45,975 nucleotides of DNA from Sandarakinorhabdus cyanobacteriorum (GCF_002251755.1 NZ_NOXT01000117.1:219-46193), one strand, 5' to 3'. Counted from the stretch's first letter, positions 18,719 through 28,795 are shown. The notes: generated by a model from the letters alone, not told the origin. Translations and numbers: made by a program.

Positions 18719-18925
18719 ATGAGCCCCCGCAAATACAGCCTCACCATCCAGGGCCATGCCACCAGCCTGACGCTGGAACCGATCTTCTGGCAGGCCCTGA
18801 ACGAGGCGGCAGCGGCGGAGGGCAAGTCGCTGGCCGCGCTGGTCGCAGAAATCGACGAGGCGCGTACCACCAACCTTTCAAGCGCGGTGCGCGTGTGGCT
18901 GTTCGAACGGGTTCGTTCCGGGTGA
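18719..18925 (+). CDS. Small ribbon-helix-helix domain protein
   Basis: This 68-residue protein starts MSPRKYSLTIQGHATSLTL and resembles the short ribbon-helix-helix domain proteins common in Alphaproteobacteria. A beta strand (KYSLTIQGHATSLTLE) precedes two helices (FWQALNEAAAAEGKSLAALVAEIDE and SSAVRVWLFERVRS). Such proteins usually bind DNA as dimers, but no target is evident. The ATG at 18719 is the first that gives only this domain; a longer in-frame reading runs back through the phaB gene and is spurious. It converges with the DUF1295 gene with one base between stops. Confidence 0.82.
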   Translation: MSPRKYSLTIQGHATSLTLEPIFWQALNEAAAAEGKSLAALVAEIDEARTTNLSSAVRVWLFERVRSG

Positions 18926-18926
18926 T

Positions 18927-19721
18927 TCAGCCCTTTTTCGGCGGCAGCGGGAAGAAGCCGGAGGTGCGGCGGATATAGTCCTCATAACCCGGCCGGTGTT
19001 TCTTGAGGCTGTGTTCCAGCATCGGCGCGCCGGACCATTTGGTGAGCGTGAAGGACAGGAACAGCGGGCCGATGATGGTCCACACCGGGGCCCCGGCGGC
19101 CAGCCCGACGATGAAAATGCCCCACCAGGCGGTGAAATCGCCGAAATAATTGGGGTGGCGGGTGTAGCGCCACAGCCCCTTGTCCATCACCCGCCCCTTG
19201 TTGGCGGGATCGGCGCGGAAGGCTTCCAGCTGGGCGTCGCCGATGGTTTCAAAGGCGATGCCGATGAGGGCGACCGCCGCGCCGGCGAGGCCCCACCACG
19301 GCAGCGGGCCGCCATCATCGGCCAACACGCCCGTCTGCGCCGGCAGGCACACGCCCCACAGCAATGGCCCCTGCATGCCAAAGGCCCTCACCCAGGCCGC
19401 CTTGGCAAAGCTCATGCCCTGTTTGTCGATCGCGTGGCCCAGGATCTTCTCATAGCGCGGATCCCGACCCAGCCGGCGCCAGCGGGTGATGAGATGGGTG
19501 CCCAGCCGCAGGCCCCACAGCGCCACCAGCGCGACCAGCCAAACGCCCGCCTGGCCGGCCGGCCCGCCGTTCAGCACGGCAGCGATCGCCACGGCATAGA
19601 CCATGCCATAGGCCCAGATGGCATCGATGAATGAGACATCGCGGATGGACAGGCTGGCCCACCAGCAGGCGCCCATCAGCGCGATCACGGCGGCAAGGGT
19701 GATGGCAAGATCGATCAGCAT
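18927..19721 (-). CDS. DUF1295 integral membrane protein (steroid-reductase-like)
   Basis: This 264-residue inner-membrane protein belongs to DUF1295, related to 3-oxo-5-alpha-steroid 4-dehydrogenases and isoprenylcysteine methyltransferases. It has about six hydrophobic segments, including LIDLAITLAAVIALMGAC at the N-terminus and VWLVALVALWGLRLGTHL. The family signature LWRYTRHPNYFGDFTAWWG lies near residue 187, with KHRPGYEDYIRRTSGFFPLP near the end. The activity in bacteria is unestablished; a reductase of a lipid substrate is often proposed. It follows the acyltransferase gene by 12 bases and is probably in one operon with it. Confidence 0.9.
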   Translation of the reverse strand: MLIDLAITLAAVIALMGACWWASLSIRDVSFIDAIWAYGMVYAVAIAAVLNGGPAGQAGVWLVALVALWGLRLGTHLITRWRRLGRDPRYEKILGHAIDKQGMSFAKAAWVRAFGMQGPLLWGVCLPAQTGVLADDGGPLPWWGLAGAAVALIGIAFETIGDAQLEAFRADPANKGRVMDKGLWRYTRHPNYFGDFTAWWGIFIVGLAAGAPVWTIIGPLFLSFTLTKWSGAPMLEHSLKKHRPGYEDYIRRTSGFFPLPPKKG

Positions 19722-19733
19722 GGGGTCGGGTCT

Positions 19734-20351
19734 TCAGGCGGCCTTGTCGAAGCTTTTGACGCTGGCGGCGACGATGGATTTCATCGCCTTGTCCGGATGC
19801 TTGGGCGTGGTGGAGCGATAAAATTCCTCCACCCGCGCCATGTCGGCCGCATAGTCGCCGGTGGGCATGAAGGCGACGCCGAGGCCGCCGGTCTTCTTGG
19901 CATAATCCATCATGCCGATGATCAGCGGCACCTTGGCGCCGAGCGCGATATGGTAGAAACCGGTTTTCCACTGGCCGACCGATTTGCGCGTGCCTTCGGG
20001 TGCGATGGTCAGCAGGAAATCTTCGCGCCGGTTGAACTCGTCGATCATCGCCTGGACATAATTGCCACCGGCCTCGCGGTTCACCTCCACGCCGCCCATC
20101 TGGCGCATGAAATTGCCCAGCGGCCAGCGGAACAGCTGGCGCTTGGCCATGAAGCTGGTTTCGATGCCCAGTTCGCGGGTGAGGCCGATATAATAGACGA
20201 AATCCCAGTTGCTGGTGTGCGGCGCCGCGATTATCACGGCCTTCCTGGGGATCGGCCGTTCCGCCACCGCCTTCCAGCCCATGACCCGGAAAAACTGCAC
20301 CAGCAGCCATTCCAGCACGGCCGAAAGCCAGCTTTTCCGCATCGCCGTCAT
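19734..20351 (-). CDS. Lysophospholipid acyltransferase family protein (PlsC-like)
   Basis: This 205-residue protein has the glycerolipid acyltransferase signature: APHTSNWD (His45, Asp50, the H-x4-D catalytic pair) and IAPEGTRK (119-122, glycerophosphate-binding EGTR). One N-terminal hydrophobic helix (SAVLEWLLVQFFRVMGW) should anchor it to the inner membrane. GGGGGACG precedes the ATG at 20351, so the 22 upstream in-frame codons are not counted. It is upstream of and close to the DUF1295 gene, which fits a shared lipid-modifying role. The acyl acceptor is not evident. Confidence 0.9.
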   Translation of the reverse strand: MTAMRKSWLSAVLEWLLVQFFRVMGWKAVAERPIPRKAVIIAAPHTSNWDFVYYIGLTRELGIETSFMAKRQLFRWPLGNFMRQMGGVEVNREAGGNYVQAMIDEFNRREDFLLTIAPEGTRKSVGQWKTGFYHIALGAKVPLIIGMMDYAKKTGGLGVAFMPTGDYAADMARVEEFYRSTTPKHPDKAMKSIVAASVKSFDKAA

Positions 20352-20482
20352 GGTCGTCCCCCAAAGCAACACGGCAGCTCTGGCCCGGCTGCCTTGGTTT
20401 GTCACGCGACACAGCATCGCGGATGGCGGGTGGCAAAGTCAATTGACGTGTCATCGCCTGCGACACCGGCTATGGCGGCGGC

Positions 20483-20890
20483 ATGATGAAGATGTTTGCT
20501 GCCTATGGCCTGACCCTTGCCGCCTTTGCCGCCATCGATGCGGTGTGGCTGATCAACATGGCGCCGCGCCTGTACAAGCCGGAAATCGGCCCGGTGATGA
20601 TGGAAAACGGCTTCCGCCTGGTGCCGGCAATGATCTTCTATACCCTCTATATCGGCGGCATCGTCTATTTCGCGGTGTGGCCGGGCCTGACGGAGGGCGT
20701 GGCCAAGGCGGCGCTGCAGGGCGCCATCCTGGGCTTCCTCTGCTATGCCACCTATGATTTCACCAATTATGCGACCCTGAAGGTGTGGAGCCTGAAGGTG
20801 ACGGTGCTCGATCTGATCTGGGGCACGGTGTTGACCGGCAGCACGGCGGCGGTGGGCACCTGGGCCACCGCCAAGCTGTTTCACCAATAA
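20483..20890 (+). CDS. DUF2177 family membrane protein
   Basis: This 135-residue protein is almost entirely membrane-embedded, with about four helices: FAAYGLTLAAFAAIDAVWLI, LVPAMIFYTLYIGGIVYFAV, AALQGAILGFLCYATYDFTN and a C-terminal LDLIWGTVLTGSTAAVGTW. The LCYATYDFTNYATLK segment is the hallmark of DUF2177. Its function is unknown; I infer only an inner-membrane location. Two ATG codons (20483, 20486) are possible starts. Its last 10 bases overlap the 3' end of trmO on the opposite strand. Confidence 0.9.
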   Translation: MMKMFAAYGLTLAAFAAIDAVWLINMAPRLYKPEIGPVMMENGFRLVPAMIFYTLYIGGIVYFAVWPGLTEGVAKAALQGAILGFLCYATYDFTNYATLKVWSLKVTVLDLIWGTVLTGSTAAVGTWATAKLFHQ

Positions 20891-21345
20891 TCGGCCATGA
20901 TGGCGCGGGCCCAATCAGGCTCGCGCACATCGCCGCGCGGCAGGAATCCGGCCATCACCGGCTTGATGTCGAGCACGGGGGTGCCGTCGATGGCATCAAG
21001 CCCTTCCACTTCCAGTGTCAGGCCGTCCACCGCGATGATGCGGCAGACGGTGATGCCCAGCCGGTTGGGCCGGTTCTTGCCGCGCTGGGCAAAGATGCCC
21101 ACGCGCGGCCAATCGGGGTTGCCACGCGGGTGGCGCGCCGTGGTGGTGATCTGATCATCGGTCACCTGATCAAACAGGAAGATCACTTCGGCATGGCTGA
21201 ACGCATCGAGGCCGAGCAGCGCATCGGCCGTGAAGCGCGCTGGATCAAGCCGGATCACGGCGCGGCTTGCCCCCCAGTCGTCGTCGGTCGCTTCGATCCG
21301 TCCGCCATGGACCTGCCCGATCGGATGGAGGGTGACGCTGGCCAT
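20881..21345 (-). CDS. trmO: tRNA (N6-threonylcarbamoyladenosine(37)-N6)-methyltransferase
   Basis: This 154-residue protein belongs to the TrmO (YaeB, UPF0066) family, which methylates t6A37 of certain threonine tRNAs with S-adenosylmethionine. It starts MASVTLHPIGQVHGGR, and has FSHAEVIFLFDQV, the signature RGNPDWPRVGIFAQRGKNRP, NRLGITVCRI and GTPVLDIKPVM. AGGAGATGC precedes the ATG at 21345. It starts 10 bases after the prolyl oligopeptidase stop on the same strand and may be cotranscribed. Together with tsaE it makes two genes of the t6A pathway in this window. Confidence 0.93.
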   Translation of the reverse strand: MASVTLHPIGQVHGGRIEATDDDWGASRAVIRLDPARFTADALLGLDAFSHAEVIFLFDQVTDDQITTTARHPRGNPDWPRVGIFAQRGKNRPNRLGITVCRIIAVDGLTLEVEGLDAIDGTPVLDIKPVMAGFLPRGDVREPDWARAIMADYW

Positions 21346-21355
21346 TCTGCATCTC

Positions 21356-23455
21356 CTATTTGGTGAGCCCCGTCCAGTATCCGGCAAACGCCCACAGATC
21401 AGCAGCCTCGGCGATGATCTTGTCGGTCGGCTTGCCGCTGCCATGGCCGGCGCGCGTCTCGATGCGGATCAGGTGCGGCTTGTCGCCAATTTTGGCGGCC
21501 TGCAGCGCGGCGGCATATTTGAAGCTGTGACCCGGCACCACCCGGTCATCGGTGTCGGCCGTCGTCACCAGGATGGCGGGGTAATCCTTGCCCGATTTCA
21601 CGTTGTGATAGGGGCTGTAGGCAAGATTGTAGCGGAAGAATTCCGGCTTCGTCACATCGCCATAATCATCCACCCAATAGCGGCCGGCGGTCCAGTTGGC
21701 ATAGCGCAGCATGTCCATCACGCCCACCGCCGGCAGCGCGGCGGCGAACAGATCGGGACGCTGGTTGGTGACGGCGCCCACCAGCAGGCCGCCGTTGGAG
21801 CCGCCCTGGATGGCGAGCTGGCCCTTGGTGGTGATGCCCTTGGCCACCAGCGCTTCGCCGGCGGCGATGAAATCATCGAACACATTCTGCTTGTTGAGCA
21901 GGCGGCCGCCATCGTGCCAGGCCTTGCCATATTCGCCGCCACCACGGATATTGGCCAGCGCGAACACGCCGCCCATTTCCATCCACACCAGCCGGCTGAC
22001 GCTGAAGCCCGGCGTCTGGCTGATGTTGAACCCGCCATAGCTGTACAGCAGGGTCGGGTGCGGCTTCGACAGGTCCAGATCCTTGCGGTGCGCCACGAAC
22101 ATCGGCACCTTGGTGCCATCCTTGGAGGCGTAGAAGATCTGGCTGACCGTGTAATCGGCCGGGTTGAAGGCGACCTTGGCCTGGCGCACCAGCTCCACCT
22201 GGTTGCTGGCCGCATCATAACGCCAGATCGAAGCCGGCGTCGCAAAGCTGGAGAAGCCGAAATAGGTCTTGCCGTCTTCCGACGATTCAAATCCGCCGGC
22301 GGTGCCGATGCCGGGCAGCGGCACCACGCCCAGCGGCTTGCCGTCAAGCGCATAGAGACGCACCACCGATTTGGCGTCTTCCAGCGTTTCCGCCACCAGC
22401 CGATTGCCGAGCAGCGAGGCGCTGTTCAGCGTGGCCGGCCCCTGGCCCACCACTTCGGTGATTGCGCCGGTCAGCGCGTTCATCGCCACGATGCGGCCGC
22501 GCGGCGCGTCCTTGTTGGTGCGGAAATAGAGCATGTCGCCGTTTGAACCGGCCAGCGACCAGTCATGATCAAGCCCGGTCACCAGCGCGCGTGGTTTCTC
22601 ACCCTTGGCGATATCGGCAATCCGCACCTCATAACGGTCGTCGGTGCCTTCGGCGGTGATGATCAGCAGCCAGCGGCCATCGTCCGTCACCTGGCCGAAA
22701 TGGCCGCGCTTGGGATGCTCCGGCGTTTCAAAGATCAGCGTGTCGGCCGATTGCGGCGTGCCCAGCTTGTGGAAATAAAGCTTCTGGTTGAGGCTGACGC
22801 CGAGATATTTCGGCCCGGCCTGTTCGGGGAAGCGGCTGTAGTAGAAGCCCGAACCATGCTTTTTCCAGGCGATGGCGCTGGATTTCACCCATTCGATCAC
22901 GTCGGGCAGGTCCTGGCCGGTCGCCACGTCGCGCAGCTTGAGCGTGCGCCAATCGGTGCCGCCATCCTGCACGGCATAGACCAGCAGCTTGCCATCCTCC
23001 GACGGCTGCCATTCGGCCAGCGCGGTGGCGCCATCCTTCGCCCAGGGATTGGGATCGATCAGCACGCGCGGCTCGGCCCCCGGCGCCTGGACATAGAGGA
23101 CGGACTGGTTCTGCAGGCCGGAATTGCGGGTGAAGAACTGCACGCCGCCGCGCACGCGCGGCAGGCCGAAGCGTTCGAAATTATACAGCTCGGTCAGGCG
23201 CTGCCGGATGGCCTCGCGCTTCGGCAGGCCGGCAAGATAGCCCATGGTCACCTGGTTCTGCGACTCCACCCAGTTCGCCACCTGCGGTTCGGTGCGCACA
23301 TCGGCTTCCAGCCAGCGATAGGGATCAGGTACGCTGATGCCGTGGCGGGCCTCCACCTCCGGGCCGGTCTTGGTGGCCGGGTAGGCAATCGGGGCGGCAA
23401 CAGCGGCAGCAGCAGACATCAGCATCACACTCACGGCAAAAAGGCGCACGGCCAT
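21356..23455 (-). CDS. Secreted prolyl oligopeptidase family serine peptidase (S9)
   Basis: This protein of about 699 residues is a full-length S9A peptidase, which cleaves short proline-containing peptides after Pro. A Sec signal (MAVRLFAVSVMLMSAAAAVAA split before APIAYP) sends it to the periplasm. A seven-bladed propeller (about 90-420) precedes the alpha/beta hydrolase domain with the nucleophile in QGGSNGGLLVG (about 545), the acid in TADTDDRVVPGHS and the His in RAGHGSGKP. VPDPYRWLE near residue 45 is the family's N-terminal motif. Start codons at 23458 and 23455 are adjacent, with TTTTGGGGAG directly upstream; 23455 gives better spacing. Confidence 0.93.
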   Translation of the reverse strand: MAVRLFAVSVMLMSAAAAVAAPIAYPATKTGPEVEARHGISVPDPYRWLEADVRTEPQVANWVESQNQVTMGYLAGLPKREAIRQRLTELYNFERFGLPRVRGGVQFFTRNSGLQNQSVLYVQAPGAEPRVLIDPNPWAKDGATALAEWQPSEDGKLLVYAVQDGGTDWRTLKLRDVATGQDLPDVIEWVKSSAIAWKKHGSGFYYSRFPEQAGPKYLGVSLNQKLYFHKLGTPQSADTLIFETPEHPKRGHFGQVTDDGRWLLIITAEGTDDRYEVRIADIAKGEKPRALVTGLDHDWSLAGSNGDMLYFRTNKDAPRGRIVAMNALTGAITEVVGQGPATLNSASLLGNRLVAETLEDAKSVVRLYALDGKPLGVVPLPGIGTAGGFESSEDGKTYFGFSSFATPASIWRYDAASNQVELVRQAKVAFNPADYTVSQIFYASKDGTKVPMFVAHRKDLDLSKPHPTLLYSYGGFNISQTPGFSVSRLVWMEMGGVFALANIRGGGEYGKAWHDGGRLLNKQNVFDDFIAAGEALVAKGITTKGQLAIQGGSNGGLLVGAVTNQRPDLFAAALPAVGVMDMLRYANWTAGRYWVDDYGDVTKPEFFRYNLAYSPYHNVKSGKDYPAILVTTADTDDRVVPGHSFKYAAALQAAKIGDKPHLIRIETRAGHGSGKPTDKIIAEAADLWAFAGYWTGLTK

Positions 23456-23523
23456 CATCTCCCCAAAACGGCAACGGCGCGCACCTTGGCAAGGTGCGCG
23501 CCGCATTTCCAGCCCGGCGTTGA

Positions 23524-24225
23524 TCAGGCGGCAAATTGCGCCGCCACCGCGCGGGGATCCTGAGCCCAGCCGGCCGCGACCTGGCGGGCGAACGCATCCG
23601 GGAAGATTTCGGCATCGCCGGCTTCGATCCCGGCCAGCACGGCGGCGGCCACATCGGCCGGGCTGGTTTTCGGCATGTCGATCTCCGCGGCCATGTCGGT
23701 GTCAACCGGGCCGGGGAACACGGCGTGGACGCTGACTCCGTCGCCGGCCAGGCTGGCCCGCAGCGATCCGGTGAGCGAGGCGGCGAGCGCCTTGCTGGCG
23801 CTGTAGCTGGCGAGTCCCGGCATCGGCGCCAGCGCCACCACCGACAGGATATTGGCAATCGCGCCCTGGCTGCGCCGCAGCGCCGGGGCAAAGGCCGCCG
23901 CCAGCCGCAGCGGGGCAAGGCCGTTGACCACCAGCTGGCGTTCCACCGCATCGGCACCGGCGGTGAAAATGTCGCCGCCTTCCAGCACGCCGGCATTGTT
24001 GATCAGCAATGTGACATCGCCAGCCCGTTCGGCAGCGGCGGCAATGGCGGCCGGATCGGCCACATCAAGCTCCAGCGGCACCACGCGCGGATCGGCGTGC
24101 GCAACCGGCTGGCGGGCGGCGGCATAGACCTTGGCGGCACCGGCGGCGAGCTGGGCATCGACCATGGCGGCACCAATGCCGCGGTTGGCGCCCGTCACCA
24201 GGGCAATGCTGTTGCGAATCATCAT
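23524..24225 (-). CDS. SDR family oxidoreductase
   Basis: This 233-residue classical short-chain dehydrogenase has the cofactor loop TGANRGIG (11-18), NNAG (76-79) and the catalytic Ser128, Tyr141 and Lys145 (YSASK). The start at 24225 is set by AGGAG seven bases upstream, so 31 in-frame codons before it are left out. It is transcribed divergently from a LysR-type regulator with 119 bases between, the usual layout of a regulator and its target. The substrate is unknown; cofactor preference is not clear from the second strand (YAAAR, which mildly favours NADP). Confidence 0.9.
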   Translation of the reverse strand: MMIRNSIALVTGANRGIGAAMVDAQLAAGAAKVYAAARQPVAHADPRVVPLELDVADPAAIAAAAERAGDVTLLINNAGVLEGGDIFTAGADAVERQLVVNGLAPLRLAAAFAPALRRSQGAIANILSVVALAPMPGLASYSASKALAASLTGSLRASLAGDGVSVHAVFPGPVDTDMAAEIDMPKTSPADVAAAVLAGIEAGDAEIFPDAFARQVAAGWAQDPRAVAAQFAA

Positions 24226-24263
24226 CGTCTCTCTCCTCTGTCTCAGCAGCGTTTCTGCTGCAG

Positions 24264-24277
24264 CCGGAATATTCCGG
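24264..24277. promoter_or_regulatory. Perfect 14-bp palindrome in the SDR-LysR intergenic region
   Basis: CCGGAATATTCCGG is an exact palindrome, about 39 bases upstream of the SDR gene's ATG. It is centrally placed in a divergent promoter region, so it is a candidate operator, but which protein binds is not shown. Confidence 0.4.
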
Positions 24278-24317
24278 ACCGGAGGAGCGAAAAACCGGCG
24301 CCCGTGCCATTGTTTCA

Positions 24318-24330
24318 TGCAGAAATTGCA
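24318..24330. promoter_or_regulatory. Candidate LysR-type box (T-N11-A)
   Basis: TGCAGAAATTGCA has 4-bp symmetric arms around five bases and fits the T-N11-A pattern of LysR-type regulators. It ends 14 bases before the regulator's ATG, a position suited to autorepression. Confidence 0.4.
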
Positions 24331-24344
24331 TCAATAATGCCACC

Positions 24345-25235
24345 ATGGAGCTTGCCACCCTGCGCCTGTTCATCGATGTCGCCCATGCCGGCGGCTTTGC
24401 CCCGGTGGCGCGCCAGCGGGTGGTGGACCCAAGCCTGGTCAGCCGCGCCATCGCCGGGCTGGAGGCCGAGCTGGGCTTCCGCCTGTTCCAGCGCACCACC
24501 CGCCGCCTCGCCCTGACCGAGGCCGGCAGCCGGTATCTGGCCACCGTGGAGCCGCTGGTGCGCGATCTGGCCGGCGCGGCGGAAATGGCGCGCGGCAGCA
24601 CCGTGGCTGGCCGGCTGACGATCAGCGCCTCTGTCGCCTATGGCACGATCCGGCTGGTGCCCTTGCTGCCGGCGCTGCGCGCGGCGCATCCGGGACTTGA
24701 GGTGGAGCTGATCCTGACCGATCGGCTGGTTGATCTCGTCACCGAGCCGGTGGACATCGCCATCCGCATGTCCCCCACCATCCCGCCCGGCCTGATCGGT
24801 GTGCCGCTGCACCCCAGCCGCTATCATGTCTATGCCGCGCCGGCCTGGGTGGCACGACATGGCCCGGTTTCGGCCCCCGTCGATCTGGCCGGCAAGCCCT
24901 GCCTGTTGTTTGCCGGCCCGCTGCAGCGGCGGCAGTGGCGCTTTTCCGGGCCCGGCGGCGGTGCGGAGACCGTGGCGGTGGATGGTCCCATCGCCATTTC
25001 CTCGCCAATGGCGGTGAAGGCCGCCTGCATCGCCGGGTTGGGCGCCACGCTGCTCACCGATTGGCTGGTGGCCGATGCGCTGGCGGCCGGCCAGCTGGTG
25101 TCGTTGTTGCCCGATCACGAGGCCAGCAGCACCGCCTTTGGCAGCAATGCCTGGCTGCTCTATGCCAGCCGCACGCTGTTGCCGCCCAAGATCCGCGCCG
25201 GGCTGGATTTCCTGCGCGCCCAGCTCGGTCGCTGA
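24345..25235 (+). CDS. LysR family transcriptional regulator
   Basis: This 296-residue protein has the LysR order: N-terminal winged helix-turn-helix (about 1-60, ATLRLFIDVAHAGGFAPVAR then SLVSRAIAGLEAELGFRLFQ) and a two-lobed effector-binding domain (about 88-290). TRRLALTEAGSRYL is the classic family segment after the reading helix. It lies divergent to the SDR gene, which it probably controls, and carries a LysR-like box just before its own start. GC content and codon use match the neighbours. The effector is unknown. Confidence 0.94.
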   Translation: MELATLRLFIDVAHAGGFAPVARQRVVDPSLVSRAIAGLEAELGFRLFQRTTRRLALTEAGSRYLATVEPLVRDLAGAAEMARGSTVAGRLTISASVAYGTIRLVPLLPALRAAHPGLEVELILTDRLVDLVTEPVDIAIRMSPTIPPGLIGVPLHPSRYHVYAAPAWVARHGPVSAPVDLAGKPCLLFAGPLQRRQWRFSGPGGGAETVAVDGPIAISSPMAVKAACIAGLGATLLTDWLVADALAAGQLVSLLPDHEASSTAFGSNAWLLYASRTLLPPKIRAGLDFLRAQLGR

Positions 25236-25248
25236 TTTGCCGTATCAT

Positions 25249-25264
25249 ATAAAGCAATCTTTAT
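25249..25264. promoter_or_regulatory. Palindromic operator-like site upstream of ahcY
   Basis: ATAAAG (25249-25254) and CTTTAT (25259-25264) are exact reverse complements around CAAT. The site is AT-rich in a GC-rich genome and lies 69 bases before the ahcY ATG, overlapping a poor promoter-like pair. From memory it resembles ATAAAG-N4-CTTTAT sites ascribed to an ArsR-type SAH-responsive repressor (SahR) ahead of methionine-cycle genes. That identification is an inference. Confidence 0.45.
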
Positions 25265-25333
25265 GCTTGCTCGGTTTCCGTCAGCGCTCTAGGGACGCGA
25301 CAAACGCATTTGCCTTGCACAGGAACCATTCCC

Positions 25334-26719
<1,386 letters not shown>

Positions 26720-26741
26720 CAAGTGCAAAATCAACCTGCTG

Positions 26742-26769
26742 GAGCCGGCGGGCGCTTGCCTGCCGGCTC
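26742..26769 (+). terminator. Terminator-like hairpin after ahcY
   Basis: Arms 26742-26753 and 26758-26769 (12 bases, one mismatch) pair around the tetraloop GCTT. The following bases TTGCCGTATT are only modestly T-rich, so termination may be partial. It separates ahcY from the receptor array. Confidence 0.5.
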
Positions 26770-26815
26770 TTGCCGTATTAGGGGCGCGACACAGCAAGAT
26801 ATCCGGAATCACCCC

Positions 26816-28795
26816 ATGGCCCTGCCCGCCCCCGGCACTGCCCTGGCCGGCGCGATCCTGTATGCCCTGTTGCTGGCCCAGGCCGCCGCAGCGCAGACCG
26901 CAGCGCCTGCCAGCCTGCCGCCGCCCGTCGAAACCCCAGCCGCCGGCAACCGCGCCGGGGAGAACGCCGTGCGCGGCGCCAGCGATGCCTTCGGCACGGT
27001 GATCGGCCGCGAGGAGATCGGCCTTTATGCTGCCGACAATATCCGTGGCTTCTCCCCGGTGGTGGCCGGCAATGTGCGCATCGAAGGCCTGTATTTCGAT
27101 CCGGTGATCTTCCCGTCTGACCGGATCAGCGGCGCCACCAGCATCCGCATCGGCCCGTCGGCGCTGGGCAGCCCCTTCCCGGCGCCCACCGGCATCGTCG
27201 ATCTGTCGCTGCGCGTGCCGGGCCGCGAGCGCGCCGGATCAGCGCTGGCCAGCCTCGACAGTTTCGGCAGCCACATTGCCGAACTTGATCTGGCGCTGCC
27301 GCTGTCCAGCCGCTTCAGCCTGGGCCTGGGCGCCATGATCAGCCGCGAACGCTTCATCAACGCCGCGCACGATGACAAATATGAAGGCGCCCTCATCGCC
27401 CGCTGGCGGGCAACGGACGCGCTGACGCTGACGCCCTTCCTCAGCCTTGCCGTCACCCCGCGCGATGATGTCGGGCCGATCTTCCTGCCTGCCGGTGACA
27501 TGCTGCCGCCCGATCCGCCGCGCCGCCGCTTCATCGGCCCGGCCTGGGCCCGGCGGCGCGACACCGAGCTCAACGCCGGCCTGATCGCCGATTGGGCCCT
27601 CGCGCAGGGCTGGCAGTTGAAGGCCGGCCTGTTCCGGTCGTCGGTGGCCTTTCCCACGAATTTTTCCAACCTGATGGAGGCGGTCGGGAGCGATGGCCAC
27701 GCCCGGCAGACGGTCCTGGCGGATCCGCGCCTGTTCTTCGTGTCGAACAGCGGCGAAGTGCGGTTGACCCGCAGCCTGGCCGACGGCCCGCGCAGCCATC
27801 AACTGCACCTGGCGCTGCGGGGCCGCCAGGCCTTCCGGAGCTTTGGCGGCAGTGACAGCATCGATCTGGGCGACACGACGATCGGCACGCCGTCGCGCGC
27901 GCCACTGCCCGCGTTCCGCTTCGGCGCGCAGGAGGAAGACCGCGTGCGGCAATGGACCGGCGCTGTCGGCTATGAAGGCAATTGGCAAGGCGTCGGCACG
28001 CTGTCGCTCGGCCTGCAGAAGAGCGACTATGCCAAGCGCATTGGCCTGCCCGGCTTCAAGACGGCGGTGGATGCCGCACCGTGGCTGGGCAACGCCAACG
28101 CGGCGATCAGGCTGGGCCAAGGCACCGAAATCTATGGCGGCTTCGTCACCGGGTTGGAGGAAAGCGGCATCGCGCCGGCCAACGCCGTCAACCGCAACGA
28201 GGCGCTGCCCGCGATCATCACCCGGCAGGTGGATGCCGGCGCGCGGCAGACACTTGGTGATCTGACGCTGGTGGCCGGGGTGTTCCGGCTGGCCAAGCCC
28301 TATTTTAACCTGGATGCCAGCGGGCGGTTCGGCCCGTTGGGCGAGGTGGTGAGCCGCGGCGTGGAAGCCAGCATCGCCGGCCCGATCACGCCCAGCCTGT
28401 CGATCGTGGCCGGCGGCGTGTTCAGCGCGCCGCGTGTGGCTGGCGAGGCGGTGGCGCTGGGCGTGTCTGGCCCGCTGCCGGTGGGCGCGGTGCGCCGCAC
28501 GCTCAGCCTGTCGGCCGATTGGCGGCCGCACTTCGCGCCCGGCCTGTCGTTCGATATCGCCCTGTTCGCCAACAGCAGCACGGTCGCCACCGTGAACAAC
28601 GCCGTCCACATCCCGGCGCAGACGTTCATTGATCTTGGCGCCCGCTATGGCTTCCGGCTGGCCGGCCGCGATGCCGTGCTGCGCGCCCAGATCTTCAACG
28701 CTGGCGGCGTGAATGGTGTCTATCTGGAGGGCGCCGGCGCCTATGGCATGCTGGATGGCCGGGTGGCGCAGCTCTATCTCACCATGGACTTTTGA
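26816..28795 (+). CDS. TonB-dependent-receptor-like outer-membrane protein, paralogue 1 of 3
   Basis: This 659-residue protein has a signal peptide (to about residue 26, ending AQAAAAQ) and a Pro/Ala-rich linker. A compact plug-like region (about 45-135) follows, with DNIRGFSPVVAGNVRIEGL, TSIRIGPSALGSPFPAPTG and IVDLSLR; these resemble RGF, ERIEVLRGPSALLYG and GGxVNxxTK of TonB-dependent receptors. The rest is beta-barrel-like, ending YLTMDF with the terminal Phe of outer-membrane proteins. Shared landmarks with its two neighbours are VTGLEESGIAP, NRNEALPAI and KPYFNLDASGRFGPLGEV. I see no clear TonB box. It likely binds and imports a ligand that the sequence does not reveal. Confidence 0.8.
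   Translation: MALPAPGTALAGAILYALLLAQAAAAQTAAPASLPPPVETPAAGNRAGENAVRGASDAFGTVIGREEIGLYAADNIRGFSPVVAGNVRIEGLYFDPVIFPSDRISGATSIRIGPSALGSPFPAPTGIVDLSLRVPGRERAGSALASLDSFGSHIAELDLALPLSSRFSLGLGAMISRERFINAAHDDKYEGALIARWRATDALTLTPFLSLAVTPRDDVGPIFLPAGDMLPPDPPRRRFIGPAWARRRDTELNAGLIADWALAQGWQLKAGLFRSSVAFPTNFSNLMEAVGSDGHARQTVLADPRLFFVSNSGEVRLTRSLADGPRSHQLHLALRGRQAFRSFGGSDSIDLGDTTIGTPSRAPLPAFRFGAQEEDRVRQWTGAVGYEGNWQGVGTLSLGLQKSDYAKRIGLPGFKTAVDAAPWLGNANAAIRLGQGTEIYGGFVTGLEESGIAPANAVNRNEALPAIITRQVDAGARQTLGDLTLVAGVFRLAKPYFNLDASGRFGPLGEVVSRGVEASIAGPITPSLSIVAGGVFSAPRVAGEAVALGVSGPLPVGAVRRTLSLSADWRPHFAPGLSFDIALFANSSTVATVNNAVHIPAQTFIDLGARYGFRLAGRDAVLRAQIFNAGGVNGVYLEGAGAYGMLDGRVAQLYLTMDF

Noticed and set aside
25236-25333. 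A possible SAH or SAM riboswitch upstream of ahcY
   Set aside because: The region is short and I could not match it to known conserved cores; the simple palindrome explains the visible structure better.
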